Assembly: GCF_001282115.1 (NCBI RefSeq)
Contig: NZ_LJBR01000029.1
Coordinates: 27,039 to 91,038 of the forward strand
DNA length: 64,000 nt
Direction of reading: 5' to 3'
From: Streptomyces sp. NRRL B-24085
GTDB taxonomy: Bacteria; Actinomycetota; Actinomycetes; Streptomycetales; Streptomycetaceae
Below are positions 1-9,210 of this stretch, one piece after another. How positions within the stretch are numbered: the stretch's first letter is position 1; each line of letters starts with the position of its first letter. The translations under genes were made by a program, and so were the position numbers. The notes below the pieces were generated by a model, which was given only the letters and a program-made list of their open reading frames with translations, had not been told where the DNA came from and searched no databases.

Positions 1-700
1 CGGCGGCCTTGAGCAGGTCGAGGTGGGTGGAGCCGCAGCCGTCGTTGATGTTGAGCCCGTCCGGCTGGGCACCGATGGTGATCACCTCGGCGCCGGCCCG
101 TGAGAACGCCTCCGGCGACACCCGGGCGGCGGCGCCGTGCGCCTCGTCGAGGACGATCCTCAGCCCGTCGAGCCGGTTCGGCAGTACGGCGATCAGGTGG
201 GCCACGTACTTGTCGAAGCCCTCGGTGTACTCGCGGACCCGGCCGACACCGCCGCCGGTCGGCCGCTCCCAGGGCTCACCGCCCTTGTGCTCCTCGTAGA
301 CCGCCTCGATGCGCTCCTCCAGCTCGTCGTCGAGCTTGTGCCCGCCGCGGGCGAGGAACTTGATGCCGTTGTCGGGCATGGCGTTGTGGCTGGCGGAGAG
401 CATGACGCCGAGGTCGGCGCCGAGCACGCCCGTGAGATACGCCACCGCGGGCGTGGGCAGCACTCCGACGCGCAGGACGTCCACACCGGCGCTCGCGAGG
501 CCCGCGACGACGGCGGCCTCCAGGAACTCCCCGGACGCGCGCGGGTCCCGTCCGACCACCGCGGTCGGCCGGTGGCCCTGGAACGTACCCGCCTCGGCCA
601 GCACGTGCGCCGCCGCGACCGACAGACCGAGCGCCATCTCGGCCGTCAGATCCGCGTTGGCGACACCGCGCACGCCGTCCGTGCCGAAGAGTCGTCCCAC
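1..700 (-). CDS. glmM: Phosphoglucosamine mutase, C-terminal part cut off by the window edge
   Basis: Interconverts glucosamine-6-phosphate and glucosamine-1-phosphate, the step before UDP-GlcNAc for peptidoglycan. The product starts [15 protein letters not shown], typical of the alpha-D-phosphohexomutase family, and carries the active-site phosphoserine loop LSASHN near residue 100. About 233 residues are visible; family members have about 450, so roughly half is missing beyond base 1. The start is a GTG at 698-700 with an AGGAGGA-type ribosome binding site a few bases upstream. It follows rpsI on the same strand, the usual Streptomyces order, but a strong hairpin (794-835) separates the two, so glmM probably has its own promoter in 701-793; I see no convincing -35/-10 pair there. 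Confidence 0.97.
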   Translation of the reverse strand, partial: MGRLFGTDGVRGVANADLTAEMALGLSVAAAHVLAEAGTFQGHRPTAVVGRDPRASGEFLEAAVVAGLASAGVDVLRVGVLPTPAVAYLTGVLGADLGVMLSASHNAMPDNGIKFLARGGHKLDDELEERIEAVYEEHKGGEPWERPTGGGVGRVREYTEGFDKYVAHLIAVLPNRLDGLRIVLDEAHGAAARVSPEAFSRAGAEVITIGAQPDGLNINDGCGSTHLDLLKAA

Positions 701-793
701 TTGTCCTCCTGAGAAAGCGTCAGTAACGGAGATCATCCGATCACATGAGCCTTTGAGCGCCTTGTGCCGTTATACGCCTAAGGCTGTGATAAA

Positions 794-835
794 CGAACGC
801 CCCGGCGGCACTGTGGCGTGCCGCCGGGGCGTTCG
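794..835 (-). terminator. Hairpin terminator after rpsI
   Basis: A perfect 17-bp inverted repeat (794-810 with 819-835) with an 8-base loop lies 19 bp after the rpsI stop. There is no long T tract, which is common for Streptomyces terminators. It would end the rplM-rpsI transcript before glmM. Confidence 0.8.
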
Positions 836-854
836 GACGTACAGGCAGCTGCGA

Positions 855-1376
855 TTAACGCTTGCTGTACTGCGGAGCCTTGCGGGCCTTCTTGAGACCG
901 GCCTTCTTGCGCTCGACCGCGCGGTCGTCGCGGCGGAGGAAGCCGGCCTTCTTGAGGGCGCCGCGGTTGTTGTCCACGTCGGCCTCGTTCAGCGCGCGGG
1001 CCACGCCGAGGCGCAGGGCACCGGCCTGACCGGAGACGCCGCCACCCGAGATGCGGGCGATGACGTCGTAGCGGCCCTCGAGCTCGAGCACCTTGAAGGG
1101 CTCGTTGACTTCCTGCTGGTGCACCTTGTTCGGGAAGTAGTCCTCGAGGGTGCGACCGTTGATCTTCCACTTGCCGGTGCCCGGGACGATCCGGACGCGG
1201 GCGATGGCGTTCTTGCGACGGCCCAGGCCGGCGGCCGGCTGCGGGTCGCCGAAGCGGGACGCGAGCGACTCCGAGGTGTACTCGCCCTCGACGGGGACCT
1301 CGGACTCGGTGGTGTAGCTGTCGATGTCGACGATCTCTTCGCCCTCGACGGGCGTCTCGACGGTGGTCTCGGCCAC
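855..1376 (-). CDS. rpsI: 30S ribosomal protein S9
   Basis: Small-subunit protein whose C-terminal tail reaches the P-site tRNA. The 173-residue product has the family core ([25 protein letters not shown]) and the invariant C-terminal Ser-Lys-Arg. The first ~45 residues are an acidic extension ([15 protein letters not shown]) absent from E. coli S9 and usual in actinomycetes. It starts with GTG at 1374-1376. It lies 41 bp after rplM in the conserved rplM-rpsI pair and is followed by a strong hairpin. Confidence 0.98.
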   Translation of the reverse strand: MAETTVETPVEGEEIVDIDSYTTESEVPVEGEYTSESLASRFGDPQPAAGLGRRKNAIARVRIVPGTGKWKINGRTLEDYFPNKVHQQEVNEPFKVLELEGRYDVIARISGGGVSGQAGALRLGVARALNEADVDNNRGALKKAGFLRRDDRAVERKKAGLKKARKAPQYSKR

Positions 1377-1417
1377 GATTCTCCTCAGATTCTCTTCTGT
1401 TTAGGGGGTGGCCGGAC

Positions 1418-1861
1418 TTACTGCGCGACCTGGGTGATCTCGAACGGCACCGGCTGCTGGGCAGCGTGCGGGTGCTGGTCGCCCGAGTAGACCTTCAGCT
1501 TCGAGAGCATCTGACGGCCCAGGGTGTTCTTGGGGAGCATGCCCTTGACGGCCTTCTCGATGGCCTTCTCGGGGTTCTTGTCGAGGAGCTCGTCGTAACG
1601 GACGGAGCGCAGACCACCCGGGTAGCCGGAGTGGCGGTACGCCATCTTCTGGGTCCGCTTGTTGCCGGACAGGTGCACCTTGTCGGCGTTGATGATGATG
1701 ACGAAGTCACCGGTGTCGACGTGAGGGGCGTAGATCGGCTTGTGCTTGCCGCGCAGCAGGGAGGCGGCAGTGGTGGCGAGACGGCCCAGGACGACGTCCT
1801 GAGCGTCAATGACGTGCCACTGGCGAGTCACATCGCCGGGCTTGGGGCTGTACGTACGCAC
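1418..1861 (-). CDS. rplM: 50S ribosomal protein L13
   Basis: Early-assembly large-subunit protein. I place the start at the GTG at 1859-1861 (147 residues, beginning [20 protein letters not shown]) rather than at more upstream in-frame starts, because the family begins here and a GAAGAAGG-type purine stretch precedes it. Family motifs include [18 protein letters not shown] and HSGYPGG. First gene of the rplM-rpsI operon; a good vegetative promoter lies about 180 bp upstream (2040-2069), leaving a long leader. Confidence 0.97.
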   Translation of the reverse strand: MRTYSPKPGDVTRQWHVIDAQDVVLGRLATTAASLLRGKHKPIYAPHVDTGDFVIIINADKVHLSGNKRTQKMAYRHSGYPGGLRSVRYDELLDKNPEKAIEKAVKGMLPKNTLGRQMLSKLKVYSGDQHPHAAQQPVPFEITQVAQ

Positions 1862-2374
1862 TTCGCAGCCTTCTTCTTCAGTGGATGGGTGCTGACACAT
1901 GGCATCACTGAAGCGATCGTGCAGCTGGGGACGACAATGGCCGGGCACTGCCCGTATGCCGCCCACTGGTAACTGCTCCAGGGAACCTAGGTAAAGGCCA
2001 CTCGGTGAGAATGAGGAGGCCGATACACAACGAAGAAGCAGGATACCCGCGGCCCCACGGACGGGTCAAAACGAGCCCGCAGGCGTACGGCCGCGCCGGG
2101 CGCACCCTCTGCGGGGGTCATGACGCGGCGGGCGCCCCGACGGGCGTGGGCATGTCACCGTGCTGTCCGTGGCCGTGCCCGAACGTGGCCCGCGCCACAT
2201 GTGCCGTGGGTGTTCCGATGTCCTCCACCGGCGTCGGAGGTGGCGGCCAGGCAGAACGCCACACCAATCACCCGGAGATGTCATGTTTGCCCGTGCTTCT
2301 TCCCCGAACGCCGGGGACTCAGGGGCTTGTTGGGGGCGGAGCAGTGGACCGCGTGCCCGTCTAAGATGCGCCCC
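1862..2374. other. Divergent intergenic region between rplM and an unknown plus-strand gene
   Basis: About 510 bp without a convincing gene. On the minus strand it holds the rplM promoter and a leader of roughly 170 nt. On the plus strand a TAAGAT hexamer (2362-2367) lies 7 bp before the ATG at 2375, where a -10 box would place transcription start almost on the ATG. I see no convincing tRNA or small ORF with a Streptomyces codon pattern here. Confidence 0.6.
2040..2069 (-). promoter_or_regulatory. Vegetative promoter of rplM-rpsI
   Basis: Read on the minus strand, TTGACC (2064-2069), an 18-bp spacer and TATCCT (2040-2045) form a good HrdB-type promoter. Transcription would start near 2033 and leave a leader of about 170 nt before rplM. 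Confidence 0.6.
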
Positions 2375-3262
2375 ATGAGCTTTGGGCAGCAGGGGGGACC
2401 CCCGTCCCAGTGGGATCCCTGGAAACCGCAGTCGCAGCAGCCGTGGAGCAGCGGCGGGAGCGAGCAGACTCCGGACTGGGCCGCGCTCGCCGAGGCCTCC
2501 GAGATCCGCAACAAACGGCGCCGGCTGTTCTTCATCGTCGGCGGCGCGCTCGCCACCGTGGCGATCGGCACCGCCGTGGCGATGGCCGTCGTGTCGGCGA
2601 ACGGCGGTGACGAGGCGAACAAGCCGACGTCCTCGCTGCCGGCCGCGGCGATCCCCAGCGCGAGCGGCACCGCCCCGTCGTTCGCGCCGACCAGCGCCCC
2701 GCCGCCGCTGGACCCGAAGGACTTCATCGCCAGCAAGGCCAAGGACTCGGCCCCGCTCAGCGCCAAGATCCTCTTCCCGGGCACCCAGCTCACCATGGGC
2801 TCGACCGTGTACAAGAAGGGCACGACCTCCGACACGAAGAACTGCGCCGCGACGGACGGCGTCCAGGCCAGCCTCGGCAAGATCCTCGCCGCCGACGGCT
2901 GCACCCAGTTCATGCGGGTCAGCTACACCAAGGACGGCGTCTCGGTGACCGTCGGCGTGGCCGTCTTCGACACGGAGGCCCAGGCGACGAAGGCGAAAGG
3001 GCAGGTCAACACCAAGAAGGACATCGTCAAGTCGCTGCCCGGCGGCGCGGTCAAGGCCTTCTGCAATTCGGCGATCTGCCGCACGACCTCGAACTCCTAC
3101 GGCCGTTACGCGTACTTCACCATCGCCGGCTTCGCCAGCGGCAAGAACGTCACGGAGAAGGACACCGCGGTCTTCAGCATCGGCGACAACCTGGCCGAGT
3201 TCACCTTCCGCCAGATCCACCGCCGCGGCGAGGCCCAGGCGTCGGCGGCCGCGAGCGAGTGA
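2375..3262 (+). CDS. Membrane-anchored secreted protein of unknown function
   Basis: 295 residues with a short cytoplasmic Gln/Pro/Trp-rich N-terminus (SQWDPWKPQSQQPW), a basic stop (RNKRRR) at about 50, one membrane segment at about 54-74 (FFIVGGALATVAIGTAVAMA), a Ser/Pro/Ala linker and an outside domain of about 190 residues with several cysteines that could form disulfides. I do not recognise the domain. The ATG at 2375 is preferred; another in-frame ATG at 2366 would add three residues. No good ribosome binding site is visible, and a TAAGAT hexamer 7 bp upstream suggests leaderless translation, a weak inference. It faces away from rplM and converges on the polysaccharide operon. Confidence 0.85.
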   Translation: MSFGQQGGPPSQWDPWKPQSQQPWSSGGSEQTPDWAALAEASEIRNKRRRLFFIVGGALATVAIGTAVAMAVVSANGGDEANKPTSSLPAAAIPSASGTAPSFAPTSAPPPLDPKDFIASKAKDSAPLSAKILFPGTQLTMGSTVYKKGTTSDTKNCAATDGVQASLGKILAADGCTQFMRVSYTKDGVSVTVGVAVFDTEAQATKAKGQVNTKKDIVKSLPGGAVKAFCNSAICRTTSNSYGRYAYFTIAGFASGKNVTEKDTAVFSIGDNLAEFTFRQIHRRGEAQASAAASE

Positions 3263-3291
3263 CCCGGCGCGCCTGGACAGGCGCGCCGGGT
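3262..3291. terminator. Bidirectional hairpin terminator between convergent genes
   Basis: A perfect 14-bp inverted repeat (3262-3275 with 3278-3291) starts on the last base of the stop codon of the plus-strand gene. The minus-strand GtrA gene ends at 3338, so the hairpin can serve both directions. Confidence 0.75.
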
Positions 3292-3337
3292 CCGGTTCTC
3301 GTCCGGGGCCGCTCGCCCGTTCAGGCCCGCTCCCCGT

Positions 3338-3865
3338 TCAGGTCCGTTCCCAGGAGCCGCTCAGGGCGGGCTCGGGGTACGGCGCGACGGGTTCCGGCAT
3401 GCTGCCGGCCGTACGCCTGCTCCCGGCCGTCCTGAAGACCCAGGTGCGGTAGGACCAGAAGCGGAACAGGGTCGCCACCCCGATGCCGAGGAACTTGCTG
3501 ACGTTGGTGGCGAGCGTGCCGTCCCAGCCGAGCCCGTAGGTCGTCGCGTAGAGGACCGAGTTCTCGATGACCAGTCCGATCGCGCTGAAGAGCAGGAAGA
3601 GGGTCAGCTCCTTCCTGCGGCTGTTGCGGTCCTCCTGGTCCCGGTTGCGGTACGCGAAGTAGCGCAGCCCGAGGTAGTTGCTGAGGATCGCGACGACCGT
3701 GGCCAGGACGCTCGCCCGGACGGTCTGCCACTCGGTGACGGTCCTGATGAGGTTGAAGACCGCGAGGTTGACCACGAAGCCCGACGCGCCGACCATGCCG
3801 AACTTCGCGATCTCGCGGTACAGCTTCCCGAATCTGGAGGGAAGCGCGTGACGTCCGCTGCTCAC
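3338..3865 (-). CDS. GtrA-like membrane protein
   Basis: 175-residue protein with four hydrophobic segments and the GtrA-family pattern (FGMVGASGFVVNLAVFNLI near the start; FWSYRTWVF after TM4). GtrA proteins are thought to move or present polyprenyl-phosphate-linked sugars across the membrane. The GTG start at 3863-3865 lies 8 bp after the stop of the mannosyltransferase-like gene, consistent with translational coupling. Last gene of the polysaccharide operon. The C-terminal 30 residues are Pro/Arg-rich and probably cytoplasmic. Confidence 0.88.
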   Translation of the reverse strand: MSSGRHALPSRFGKLYREIAKFGMVGASGFVVNLAVFNLIRTVTEWQTVRASVLATVVAILSNYLGLRYFAYRNRDQEDRNSRRKELTLFLLFSAIGLVIENSVLYATTYGLGWDGTLATNVSKFLGIGVATLFRFWSYRTWVFRTAGSRRTAGSMPEPVAPYPEPALSGSWERT

Positions 3866-3873
3866 CGTCGCGT

Positions 3874-4635
3874 TCAGCCCCGTCGGTTGCGCAGGCGCAG
3901 CCGGACCGGCATCACTGCCGACTCGATCTGCGTCGAGAGGTTCATCTTCGAGACTCCCTCGGTGCGCTCCTCGAATCGGATCGGGATCTCGACGGCGCTG
4001 TGTCCGGCCCGGACCGCCTTGAACTTCAGCTCGACCTGGAAGCTGTAGCCGGCACTGTCCAGGGTCGCGAGGTCGATGTCCCGCAGGGTGGCGGCCGACC
4101 ACAGGTTGAAGCCGGCGGTGATGTCCCGGATCTTGGTGCCGAGCACGGTGCGGGCGTAGCGGTTGGCGAAGCGGGACAGCAGCACGCGGTGCCTGCCCCA
4201 CTCCTCGTCCAGCGAGCCGCCCTCCACGTACCGGCTGCCCACGACCAGGCCCACCCCGGACGCGACGGCCGTACCGAGCATGCGTGGTACCGCTTCCACA
4301 GGGTGGCTGCCATCGGCGTCCATCTGCACGACGTAGGCGGCGCCCTCGTCCAGCGCGGCACTCATGCCGGCCACGTAGGCGCGCCCGAGCCCGTCCTTCT
4401 CGGTCCGGTGCAGCACGCTCATCCGGCGCCGCCCGTCCCAGTTGTACTTCTCGGCGAGCTCCTCGGCGATCCGTCCGGTGCCGTCCGGGCTGGAGTCGTC
4501 GACGATCTTCAGGTGCAGCCCGTCGATGGGCAGACCGAGCACGAGCTCCGCCATGCGGGGCAGGTTCCCCGCTTCGTTGTACGTCGGCATCACGATGGTG
4601 ACCGGTACGCCGGGGTGTCTGTCGTAGGCCGTCAT
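3874..4635 (-). CDS. Polyprenyl-phosphate mannosyltransferase-like glycosyltransferase (GT2)
   Basis: 253-residue soluble GT2 of the dolichol-phosphate-mannose-synthase type: VTIVMPTYNEAGNL at the start, DDSSPDGT at about 46-53, DGLGRAYVAGM, the metal-binding DAD at 106-108 and a C-terminal EERTEGVSKMN segment. Family members move mannose (or glucose) from the nucleotide sugar to a polyprenyl phosphate on the inner membrane face. The ATG at 4633-4635 overlaps the stop of the UDP-glucose dehydrogenase gene in ATGA. With the adjacent GtrA protein it would supply a lipid-linked donor to the GT-C-like membrane proteins of the operon. Which sugar it uses cannot be told from the sequence. Confidence 0.9.
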   Translation of the reverse strand: MTAYDRHPGVPVTIVMPTYNEAGNLPRMAELVLGLPIDGLHLKIVDDSSPDGTGRIAEELAEKYNWDGRRRMSVLHRTEKDGLGRAYVAGMSAALDEGAAYVVQMDADGSHPVEAVPRMLGTAVASGVGLVVGSRYVEGGSLDEEWGRHRVLLSRFANRYARTVLGTKIRDITAGFNLWSAATLRDIDLATLDSAGYSFQVELKFKAVRAGHSAVEIPIRFEERTEGVSKMNLSTQIESAVMPVRLRLRNRRG

Positions 4636-5972
4636 TGTCTTTCTCTTTCCCTCCCCTGAAGGCCCCGAAGGGTGCCCTCCCCGACGGGCGCGGGTCTGCC
4701 CAGCGCCCGGAAGTGCCAGCCCGCCGCGCTCCATTTGCCCGCGTCGAGCGTCCCCCGGCCGTCCACGATCCGCGGACGGGACACAAGTTGTGCGGCCGAT
4801 TCCGGGTCGATCTCCCGGAACTGCGGCCACTCGGTCAGATGCAGCACCAGATCGGCGCCCCCGAGCGCCTCCTCGGCCGACATCGCGTAGCCGAGGAGCG
4901 GGAACGCCTTGCGGGCGTTGTCCAGCGCCTCGGGGTCGTACACCGTGACGTCGGCGCCGTCGAGACGCAGTCGTGCGGCCACATTGAGCGCCGGAGAGTC
5001 ACGGATGTCGTCGGAGTCGGGCTTGAAAGCCGCTCCGAGCACGGCGATACGGGCCCCCAGCACCGATCCGCCGCACAGCTCGCGCGCCAGCCCTACGACC
5101 TTGTCGCGCCGGCGCATGTTGATCGCGTCGACCTCGCGCAGGAACGCGAGCGAGACCCCCAGCTCGTCGGCGCGGTGGGCGAAGGCGCGGATGTCCTTGG
5201 GCAGGCAGCCGCCGCCGAAGCCGACGCCGGCGCGCAGGAACTTCCTGCCGATCCGGTCGTCGTACCCGATCGCCTCGGCGAGGACGCCGACGTCCCCGCC
5301 GGCGGCCTCGCAGACCTCGGCCATGGCGTTGATGAAGGAGATCTTGGTGGCGAGGAAGGCGTTGGCGGCTGTCTTGACCAGTTCGGCGGTCGGAAAGTCG
5401 GCGGTGACCAGCGGGGTACCGGCGTCGAGGACGGGCGCGTACACCTGGCGGAGGATCCCTTCCGCGCGCGAGGACCGCACGCCGAACACCAGCCGGTCCG
5501 GGCGCAGCGTGTCGTCGACGGCGAAGCCCTCGCGCAGGAACTCCGGGTTCCAGGCGACCTCGGCGTCGAGCGTCCGGTCGAGCCGCTCGGCCGTGCCCAC
5601 CGGCACGGTGGACTTGCCGACCAGCAGCGAGCCGTCCGCGGCGTGTTCGGCGATCGCCGCGAAGGCCGCGTCGACATAGGTCAGGTCGGCGCCCTCGGAC
5701 CCCTTGCGCTGCGGGGTGCCGACGCACACGAAGTGCACCTCACCGAATGCCCCGGCCTCCGCGTAGTCGGTACTGAAGCGGAGTCGCCCGGTCGCCGTGT
5801 GTTTCCGGATCAGCTCGGGCAGGCCGGGCTCGTGGAACGGCACCTGTCCGCCTTGCAGCGCGGCGACCTTCTCGGGGTCCACGTCGACCCCGAGCACTTC
5901 GTGGCCGAGCTCCGCCATACAGGCGGCATGGGTGGCACCCAGGTAGCCGGTGCCGATGACTGTGAGCCGCAT
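4632..5972 (-). CDS. UDP-glucose 6-dehydrogenase family protein
   Basis: 446 residues with the N-terminal NAD-binding motif (VIGTGYLGATHAA), the lysine-containing segment AELVKTAANAF and the catalytic cysteine C256 in GFGGGCLPKD, then the C-terminal substrate domain (GAAFKPDSDDIRDSPA). The family oxidises UDP-glucose to UDP-glucuronate (some members use GDP-mannose or UDP-ManNAc). In this operon it predicts a uronic-acid-containing polymer. The ATG lies 32 bp after the GT39-like gene; the stop overlaps the next start in ATGA. UDP-glucose is the likeliest substrate by similarity, not proven. Confidence 0.93.
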   Translation of the reverse strand: MRLTVIGTGYLGATHAACMAELGHEVLGVDVDPEKVAALQGGQVPFHEPGLPELIRKHTATGRLRFSTDYAEAGAFGEVHFVCVGTPQRKGSEGADLTYVDAAFAAIAEHAADGSLLVGKSTVPVGTAERLDRTLDAEVAWNPEFLREGFAVDDTLRPDRLVFGVRSSRAEGILRQVYAPVLDAGTPLVTADFPTAELVKTAANAFLATKISFINAMAEVCEAAGGDVGVLAEAIGYDDRIGRKFLRAGVGFGGGCLPKDIRAFAHRADELGVSLAFLREVDAINMRRRDKVVGLARELCGGSVLGARIAVLGAAFKPDSDDIRDSPALNVAARLRLDGADVTVYDPEALDNARKAFPLLGYAMSAEEALGGADLVLHLTEWPQFREIDPESAAQLVSRPRIVDGRGTLDAGKWSAAGWHFRALGRPAPVGEGTLRGLQGRERERQ

Positions 5973-6004
5973 TCAGCGGCCTCCTTACAACTCCGTGTCA
6001 GCCG

Positions 6005-7546
6005 TTACTTGCGCTCGAGAACCTGCACCACGATGTGGTTCAGCCTCACCGTGCGACCGGCCTTGAAGGACTTCTCTATCGCCGCCGCGGTCTTCTCGTT
6101 CATGCCGGTCAGCGGCGGACGCCCGTCGCTGACGGTGGAGACCAGCCACAACCGGTCGGTGCCCTTGAGGCAGCTCGCCGGCTTGCGGCACTCGGTGGCG
6201 CCGTAGGACCCGTTCTGCTGGGGCGTGAACTCCATGAGCACGTCCTTGGGGGCCTCGCGGTCCCGCAGTTCGTACGCCATGGCCCGGCGCTCCGACATCC
6301 CGCCGTTGAAGATCATCCCGTCACCGGACCTCTCGCCCGACGCGATGACGTTCGCCGCGCCCCGGAAGTCCGGTTCCATCGGCAGGTCCTTCTTGGCGTC
6401 GCCGATCGCCGGCCATGCCACGAAGGCGTACCCCGCCGCCACGACCGCGACCAGCAGCCCGCTCAGTACCTGGACGCCGGTGCCCCGGCGGGCGTCGGGA
6501 TCGAACCTGCCGACGAGCCGGGTGAGCGCGGCGGCCACCAGCAGCGTCCAGGCCGGGATGGTGAACAGCAGATACCGCGGCAGGAAGAGGTGCAGTTGGT
6601 TGGCCGTCACGAAGGTGAGCACCGGCGGCAGCACGGCCCAGGCGGCGAGCAGCACCGAGTACCGCCCGGCCAACAGCAGGCCGACCACGCCGACGGCCAT
6701 CACGGCCCCGCCGGTGATCCACGACCCGAACAGGGTCTCCGGGAACTCGGTCAAGTCCTTGGCCGTGGTGACGTTCCAGGCGATCTGGCCGCTCTGCCCG
6801 GTGCCCTGCGCCACCATCGGGAAGGTGATGGACAGTCCCAGCATGGCCGCGCCGGCGAAGGCGTAGTGGGCGATGCGGTCGCCGTGCTTCTTGGCCAGGA
6901 AGACGAGCCAGACGTGCCCGGCGAGCACCGCCATGGCCACCAGGTGGCTGAATCCCGTGGCCGCGATGGCGAGTCCGTACAGCGTCCAGTTGCGCAGGCT
7001 GGGCCGGTCCAGCGCCCGCAGCAGCCACAGGGTGGCCAGCAGCGCGAACATCGTCGCGAAGGCGTAGGGCCGGGCCTCCTGGCCGTACCGGGTGATCATC
7101 GGCACCACCGCGAACAGCAGTCCGGCCAGCATCCCGGTGCGCACCGCGAACATCCGGCGCCCCAGCAGTCCGACCAGTCCGGCCGAGACCGCCATGGCGA
7201 GCGCCTCCGGCAGCCGCAGCATGGCCGCCGAGTCCCCGGCGACGTCGATCCACAGGTGCATGACCGCGTAGAACGGCGCGATCACGACGTCGATGCTGCC
7301 GATCAGCCGTCCGAGGTCGTGCCACGAGATCGTGGACGCCCACCAGGTGGCGTGCTCGTCGCGCCAGAGCTGGCGGTCGCCGAGCCCCGGCACCACGCAG
7401 GCGGCCGCGACCAGCGCGGGCAGCACGAAGACGAGCCACGCGGAGCCCCGGCCGGCGCCTTCGGCGGACCGGCGGCGGTCAGCGGGCGCGCCTTCCTCGG
7501 GTTCCCGGGCGGACGTCTCGTCGACCGATGGTGTGTACGCCGTCAT
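6005..7546 (-). CDS. GT39/ArnT-like membrane glycosyltransferase
   Basis: 513 residues with a cytoplasmic acidic N-terminus, then about 11 membrane segments and a C-terminal extracytoplasmic domain. The first outside loop carries LWRDEHATW, the acidic pair expected in GT-C enzymes that use polyprenyl-phosphate sugars. The ATG at 7544-7546 overlaps the stop of the upstream gene by ATGA. It would add a sugar to a polymer, lipid or protein outside the membrane, with the donor made by the GT2 downstream in the operon. The acceptor is unknown. Confidence 0.85.
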   Translation of the reverse strand: MTAYTPSVDETSAREPEEGAPADRRRSAEGAGRGSAWLVFVLPALVAAACVVPGLGDRQLWRDEHATWWASTISWHDLGRLIGSIDVVIAPFYAVMHLWIDVAGDSAAMLRLPEALAMAVSAGLVGLLGRRMFAVRTGMLAGLLFAVVPMITRYGQEARPYAFATMFALLATLWLLRALDRPSLRNWTLYGLAIAATGFSHLVAMAVLAGHVWLVFLAKKHGDRIAHYAFAGAAMLGLSITFPMVAQGTGQSGQIAWNVTTAKDLTEFPETLFGSWITGGAVMAVGVVGLLLAGRYSVLLAAWAVLPPVLTFVTANQLHLFLPRYLLFTIPAWTLLVAAALTRLVGRFDPDARRGTGVQVLSGLLVAVVAAGYAFVAWPAIGDAKKDLPMEPDFRGAANVIASGERSGDGMIFNGGMSERRAMAYELRDREAPKDVLMEFTPQQNGSYGATECRKPASCLKGTDRLWLVSTVSDGRPPLTGMNEKTAAAIEKSFKAGRTVRLNHIVVQVLERK

Positions 7547-9210
7547 CGCTTCACCCAGATCCGGTACGGCTCCTGTCCGCCGTCCTTGTCGGAGGGCCGC
7601 AGCACGGCCAGCAGCCGGTAGTCGGCGTTGCCGCGCAGCGCCTCGGGAACGGACGAGGCCCGCAGCACGATCGCGTCGTAGGAGCCCTTCCTCACCTCCG
7701 CCGACAGGGCCGCGCCCCGGCCGGCCCGGTACCACTGCGCGGGCTCGGTGTGCGCCCGGAGGTAGTAGGAGGAGATCTCCGGGTCGTCCGTCAGGTACCT
7801 GCCCTTGGGGTCCACGACCTCGCGCAGGGCACCGACCATGGCGGCCGAGTCCGGCGGCCGGTACAGCTCCCGGGTCTGGGCCATGCCGATGACCAGGGCG
7901 GCGACGTAGATCATGATGCCGATCTGCGGATACCGGAAGTGGGCGCCCATCATCCGCGAGACGCCGAGGCCCGCCATCGGCACCGCGAAGAGCAGTCCGA
8001 AGCCGACGTGGACGTACAGCGAGCTGCCGTTGCCCAGCCAGGCCTGGTAGAGCGGGGCGAGCAGGGCGGTGGCGCACATCGTCAGGCCCAGCAGGGAGCG
8101 CCGGACCGCGCCCGGTGCGCTGCCCTCGGCCCACGGCATCTCGCCCATCCGGGCCCGCCGGACGAACCCGACGGCACCGATCACCGCGACGAGCAGGACG
8201 ACCCCGCCCCACTGAGCGCTCTCCTTGAGCAGTTCGACGGCGCTGTCGGCGCCTTGAACGTTCCAACCGCTCGGCGTACCGGCGAACTGGACACCCGCGA
8301 AGCACAGGGCACCGGTGGCCCCCGCGAACAGCGCTCCCCGGACGAAGGCGCCCGCGCCGCGGAAGCGGTAGGCGGTCAGTACGGCGAGGACGGTCAGTGT
8401 GGGCAGGTACAGGGCGGCCGAGTACGCGGCGAACGGTGCTAGGGCCGCGAAGGGCGCCGCGAGCAGCACGGCCGCGGGACTGGACTGCCTGGTCCGGGCC
8501 AGCAGCCACAGGGCGGAGGCGAGCAGGAACAGCGACAGGGAGTGCAGGGAGGCGTAACGGCCGGTGAAGGCGGTCGACTCCAGCACGGAGTACATGGCGG
8601 CGGCCGCGAGACCGGCCCGCGCGTTGAACAGCAGCCGGGTGGCGCCGAACAGCAGGGCCGTGGCCCCCAGCGCCCACGCGAGGCTCACTGCCCGGGCCCC
8701 GGCGAGGCCGAGCTGGGCGACCAGCCCCGACAGCTCGCCGTCGGACACGAGGAACTTCGCCTCCTGCGGGAAGGCGCTGCCGTCGAGGCGGAAGGACAGT
8801 CCGGCCTGCACGAGCAGGATGAGGAGCAGGACTCCCCGGCTGATCCACGCCGAGCGGCTGTTGTCGACCGACCAGGCCGACACCGGGACTTCCGGCAGCA
8901 CATAGCCCGGCTCGGGATCCGGTTCCGGCTCGGGGTCGAGGACGGTGTACTCCGGGACGTAGTACTCGGCGTCGGAGCCGCCCGCGTAGGGGCGCGCGTA
9001 GTGCTGCTGGGCGGTCGGCTGCTGCGGGATGTAGGGCTGCCCGGCGTACGGCTGCTGATAGCCGTACGCCTGCTGGTCGCCGTGGACCTGCTGCTGTTGC
9101 TGCTCGTAGACCTGCTGTTGCTGCTGCTCGGCGTAGGACGGGTAGTGCTGCTGCCAGTCCTGCTGCGGGCCGGGCTCCGACCAACTGCCGTCCTGCTGCT
9201 GCGTCGTCAT
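7543..9210 (-). CDS. Multi-spanning membrane protein, GT-C-like, with a Gln-rich N-terminus
   Basis: 555 residues. Residues 1-80 are Gln/Tyr/Pro-rich with two runs of five glutamines, followed by an Asp/Glu/Pro stretch (LDPEPEPDPEPG); then about 11 membrane segments and a soluble C-terminal domain of about 100 residues. Topology resembles the GT39-like neighbour, but the first outside loop reads FPQEAKF instead of the Asp-Glu pair, so it may be a catalytically altered GT-C protein or a partner subunit. Starts at the ATG 9208-9210, overlapping the GH26 stop in ATGA. Confidence 0.8.
   Translation of the reverse strand: MTTQQQDGSWSEPGPQQDWQQHYPSYAEQQQQQVYEQQQQQVHGDQQAYGYQQPYAGQPYIPQQPTAQQHYARPYAGGSDAEYYVPEYTVLDPEPEPDPEPGYVLPEVPVSAWSVDNSRSAWISRGVLLLILLVQAGLSFRLDGSAFPQEAKFLVSDGELSGLVAQLGLAGARAVSLAWALGATALLFGATRLLFNARAGLAAAAMYSVLESTAFTGRYASLHSLSLFLLASALWLLARTRQSSPAAVLLAAPFAALAPFAAYSAALYLPTLTVLAVLTAYRFRGAGAFVRGALFAGATGALCFAGVQFAGTPSGWNVQGADSAVELLKESAQWGGVVLLVAVIGAVGFVRRARMGEMPWAEGSAPGAVRRSLLGLTMCATALLAPLYQAWLGNGSSLYVHVGFGLLFAVPMAGLGVSRMMGAHFRYPQIGIMIYVAALVIGMAQTRELYRPPDSAAMVGALREVVDPKGRYLTDDPEISSYYLRAHTEPAQWYRAGRGAALSAEVRKGSYDAIVLRASSVPEALRGNADYRLLAVLRPSDKDGGQEPYRIWVKR

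Noticed and set aside
9050..9150. CTG-rich repeats resembling a microsatellite or CRISPR-like array
   Set aside because: They encode the Gln-rich N-terminus of the membrane protein at 7543-9210; no repeat-spacer order.
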